The notes beneath the pieces were generated by a model. The model saw only the letters and a list, made by a program, of their open reading frames with translations, was not told the origin of the DNA and ran no database searches. The position numbers and the translations under genes were made by a program. This document shows, in pieces, positions 13,351-15,774 of a stretch of 15,774 bases of DNA (position 1 is the first letter of the stretch; the number at the start of each line of letters is the position of its first letter). This DNA is from Pseudomonadota bacterium (lineage in GTDB: Bacteria > Hydrothermota > 32-111 > QNBC01): assembly GCA_011682715.1 (NCBI GenBank), contig JAACEC010000029.1, positions 1 to 15,774 on the forward strand, given 5' to 3'.

Positions 13351-15641
13351 ATCTTATCCTTCAGAATAATAATTTTATTTAATAGAGATTGATCCTTTGT
13401 AAGTAATTGAGCTTCATCCAACTTTTGTAGTGCTTCGTCTGTGTCTCCTAATCTGATATAACAACGTGAAATAAAGTAATAAACAGATGACAGTTTATTT
13501 ACATCATGATTGATGTAAAGCGAAGCTTTTTTGGCTGCTTTAATTGATTCATTATATTTGTCCTCATCGTAGTATAAATCGGCAAGTTTTATATGTAGCG
13601 TGTATTTCATAATTTGAACTTTTTCCGCTGTTTTAGAAAGAAGAGATTCCGCATCAGTTATTTTTCCGTTTTTTGCATACAGATTTGATAAGGATATTAT
13701 CGTATTCACATAAAATGTGTCTGCTTTTAAACTGTCATAAGAACTGACAATTTTATTAAGAATTTTTTCCGATTCGGAATATTCCCTTATCCCGCTATAA
13801 CAGCGAGAAATATTAAACAAAATTTTATTCGAGTATTGTATGGATTGGTAATTTTTTAACATCGTTCTTAAAACTTGAATGGCGTCGTTATATCTGCTTA
13901 TTTGGATCAAAAGATCGGTAATTTCCAACTTATCATCAAAATTTTTGGGATCTAACTTGTTATAATAATTTAGCGAAGATTCATAACAACCGATATCGGC
14001 ATAAATCCCCGCCAAAGTTCGAATATAATCGGGTTTGTCGGGAAGTTGTGAAGTACTGTCGATCAGATAGCCGTAGAAATCGATCAGTTTCTTTATATTG
14101 CCCTTATTTCTGTAGTAAAGATCTATTTCGGAAATAAGTTCTCTTGATTTTTCCATGTTGGGGTATTCTTTTACAAAAGCGATTGCCATTTCTATTATGT
14201 TTCTGTATCTTCCCAACTTAAAGTGGCATTTTTCTATGTAGAAACAGATATTCTCGTTGATGCTCTTCGTTAATTTATTCCCCGAACTCAAGGAAGTAAA
14301 CTGTTTTAATGCTGTACGATATTTTTTCTTCATGTAATTTGATATTGCGATATTGTATGCTGCATAATCGAGGTTGGAACTGTTAGGAAAACTGTCCAGA
14401 ACTATTTTAAAATTAGCGATAGCATAATTGTAAGACTTCATGTTTTGATAACATTTGGCAATCATATAATAAGTTCGGTCCTTTTCTTTAAAATCCGGCA
14501 TTTCATCAATAATATTTTTAAAAATGACAATAGCATCGTTGTATTTTCCGAGTTTATATAATGTATAAGCATGATAGTATTGGCTGTAATAGTACAAATT
14601 GTGATATTTCGGATAGACCGATTCGAAATTTTTAAATAGATTCAGAGCCTGATCGTAGCTGTTTGTGTTAATAAGAGAGAGCCCCTTAAAAAACAGTGCA
14701 TAGGGTACATATCTTGATTGCGGATATTTGTCGATCAAATTGTCGAAAACACTGATTGCTTCACCATAATTTCGGATTTTTTCTAGGGAATAACCATATA
14801 AAAAGAGTATTGATTCGTTATATTCGGGGATATCAAATGTGTCATTGTACAATTTGGTTACTTCGTAAAATTTGTTTTGATATATTAAATCCCATAAAAG
14901 AAGCGTGTATGTATAATTTGTGAACTGACAATTTTTGGTTTTCAATGACTCTCTCAGATTTTTTTCTGCTTCGGTGAAAGAGCTGTCTTTTATTCCAAAA
15001 AATCCCTTTAACATGTATATCTTTTTAGTTTTATCAATTTCAAGTAGCGAGTCGATAACTTTATCGGCAATATTTTTTGGATATTTAAAGTGAGCCAAAT
15101 AGGCGTATGAGTAGTAGAGATTGTTTAAAATCCAATGCGGTGGAGAGCTACTGAATATTTTCGAGAGAATATTTAAGGCATTGTCTATCTTTGCTTCTTT
15201 GAATTTCAAAAGCGATTTGTAAAAATAGATTTCGGAATAGAGTTCTCTAATAGGTAGATTGTTACTTATTTTGGAAAAATAGACTTCGGAACTGTCGAGA
15301 AGGTTAACCTGGTAAAATGATTTGGCTATCCAAAGATAAATGACAGATCTGTTGGTTTTATCATATGAATATTTCAGCGAATTCTTGAAATTTGAGATTG
15401 AACTGTCATAATTTTCCTTCCTGTAATTCACATATCCCAGGAGAAAATATGAAGACATGAGTATGTTCCTATCCGTTGAAACGTAAATCAATCGCTTCAA
15501 ACGGTTTGTTGCTCGTCCGTATTTCCCCTGTGAAATCATTTTCGTTGATTCTTTTAATGCCTTTTCGAATCCGACGTTAGAGGCAGATAGTAAATTGAAT
15601 GTTATAAGGATAAAAACAAAAACGGAGAAAAATCTTTTCAT
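13332..15641 (-). CDS. Secreted tetratricopeptide-repeat protein
   Basis: A 769-residue protein with a typical Sec signal peptide (MKRFFSVFVFILITFNLLSA). The rest is almost entirely helical, with many TPR-like repeats of about 34-37 residues. The clearest run is at about 275-460: SILFLYGYSLEKIRNYGEAI, YALFFKGLSLINTNSYDQAL, YYHAYTLYKLGKYNDAI, TYYMIAKCYQNMKSYNYAI and AAYNIAISNYMKKKYRTAL. More divergent repeats precede and follow. No lipobox and no enzymatic domain is visible, so a periplasmic scaffold or assembly role (as in BamD-like and PilF-like TPR proteins) is possible but unproven. It is convergent with pilQ, not in the pilus operon. The start lacks a ribosome-binding site but sits right at the predicted transcription start. 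Confidence 0.85.
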   Translation of the reverse strand: MKRFFSVFVFILITFNLLSASNVGFEKALKESTKMISQGKYGRATNRLKRLIYVSTDRNILMSSYFLLGYVNYRKENYDSSISNFKNSLKYSYDKTNRSVIYLWIAKSFYQVNLLDSSEVYFSKISNNLPIRELYSEIYFYKSLLKFKEAKIDNALNILSKIFSSSPPHWILNNLYYSYAYLAHFKYPKNIADKVIDSLLEIDKTKKIYMLKGFFGIKDSSFTEAEKNLRESLKTKNCQFTNYTYTLLLWDLIYQNKFYEVTKLYNDTFDIPEYNESILFLYGYSLEKIRNYGEAISVFDNLIDKYPQSRYVPYALFFKGLSLINTNSYDQALNLFKNFESVYPKYHNLYYYSQYYHAYTLYKLGKYNDAIVIFKNIIDEMPDFKEKDRTYYMIAKCYQNMKSYNYAIANFKIVLDSFPNSSNLDYAAYNIAISNYMKKKYRTALKQFTSLSSGNKLTKSINENICFYIEKCHFKLGRYRNIIEMAIAFVKEYPNMEKSRELISEIDLYYRNKGNIKKLIDFYGYLIDSTSQLPDKPDYIRTLAGIYADIGCYESSLNYYNKLDPKNFDDKLEITDLLIQISRYNDAIQVLRTMLKNYQSIQYSNKILFNISRCYSGIREYSESEKILNKIVSSYDSLKADTFYVNTIISLSNLYAKNGKITDAESLLSKTAEKVQIMKYTLHIKLADLYYDEDKYNESIKAAKKASLYINHDVNKLSSVYYFISRCYIRLGDTDEALQKLDEAQLLTKDQSLLNKIIILKDKIKKGKL

Positions 15642-15647
15642 ATTGTT

Positions 15648-15676
15648 ATATTATGATAAAGGTTGAGTTTTGTCAA
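15648..15676 (-). promoter_or_regulatory. Promoter of the TPR gene, leaderless geometry
   Basis: On the minus strand TTGACA (15671-15676) is followed after 17 bp by TAATAT (15648-15653); a CATAAT with a 15-bp spacer is an alternative -10. Only six bases separate TAATAT from the ATG (15641), so transcription should start at or within a base or two of the start codon. No Shine-Dalgarno sequence is present. Confidence 0.6.
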
Positions 15677-15739
15677 ATATCTCATGTAGTTTCGGTGAAT
15701 AGCGATAGGGCTAAAGAAGTAATGGGGAGATACGGATAA
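15653..15739 (+). CDS. Possible 28-residue ORF opposite the TPR promoter
   Basis: An open frame, MIKVEFCQISHVV onward to MGRYG and a TAA, with codon use like the neighbouring genes. It has no ribosome-binding site and its ATG overlaps the -10 of the opposite-strand promoter. It could be a leader peptide, a gene remnant or chance. After it, GAGG (15755-15758) lies 7 nt before a TTG at 15766 that could begin a gene running out of the window. I see nothing else in 15642-15774. Confidence 0.15.
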   Translation: MIKVEFCQISHVVSVNSDRAKEVMGRYG

Positions 15740-15774
15740 TGAAAAGAAAAATGTGAGGTAACCAATTGTATAAA

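Noticed and set aside
1..15774. CRISPR arrays, insertion sequences, tRNA or rRNA genes and prophage genes
   Set aside because: No spaced direct repeats, transposase-like frames, cloverleaf candidates or phage motifs were seen on reading the window; small RNAs without strong motifs could still be missed.

Overview
The window looks like a piece of chromosome from a low-GC, Gram-negative-type (diderm) bacterium. The outer membrane is inferred from a PilQ-type secretin, a PilP lipoprotein and a secreted TPR protein. Codon use is AT-rich throughout (many ATA, AGA and AAA codons). I see no phage, IS, CRISPR, tRNA or rRNA genes and no obviously transferred block. The phylum cannot be fixed by eye. 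A poorly sampled diderm lineage from metagenomes would fit, but that is a guess.

Layout. (1) 1-3278, plus strand: a housekeeping run of the gap 3' end, pgk, tpiA, secG, rplU and rpmA. It carries lower glycolysis, a Sec translocon subunit and two 50S proteins, and ends at an intrinsic terminator (3304-3332). (2) 3312-5089, minus strand: a two-gene unit with a GAF-GAF-GGDEF diguanylate cyclase and a stop/start-coupled 92-residue membrane protein of unknown function. (3) 5227-7992, plus strand: lipB, lipA and hflX, overlapping head to tail, behind a consensus promoter placed so that lipB would have a leaderless mRNA. (4) 8034-8588: lemA with its own promoter. (5) 8737-13307, plus strand: a type IV pilus alignment/secretin operon, pilM-N-O-P-Q. 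It is headed by a 61-residue excisionase/MerR-like DNA-binding protein and driven by a perfect TTGACA-17-TATAAT promoter embedded in palindromes. (6) 13332-15641, minus strand: a 769-residue secreted TPR-repeat protein, convergent with pilQ and sharing its terminator.

Most interesting points. Both pilM and pilN are broken by frameshifts. pilM appears to have lost about 14 nt. pilN has one extra A in an A6 run, and restoring A5 gives a textbook PilN N terminus. The two products bind each other in known pilus systems, so the lesions hit one interface; they may be real mutations, a slippage switch or assembly errors. The small HTH gene and the symmetric sites over its promoter suggest an autoregulated pilus operon. 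Two promoters (lipB and the TPR gene) point to leaderless transcripts. At both convergent gene junctions, the stop codon of the minus-strand gene lies in the loop of the shared terminator hairpin.
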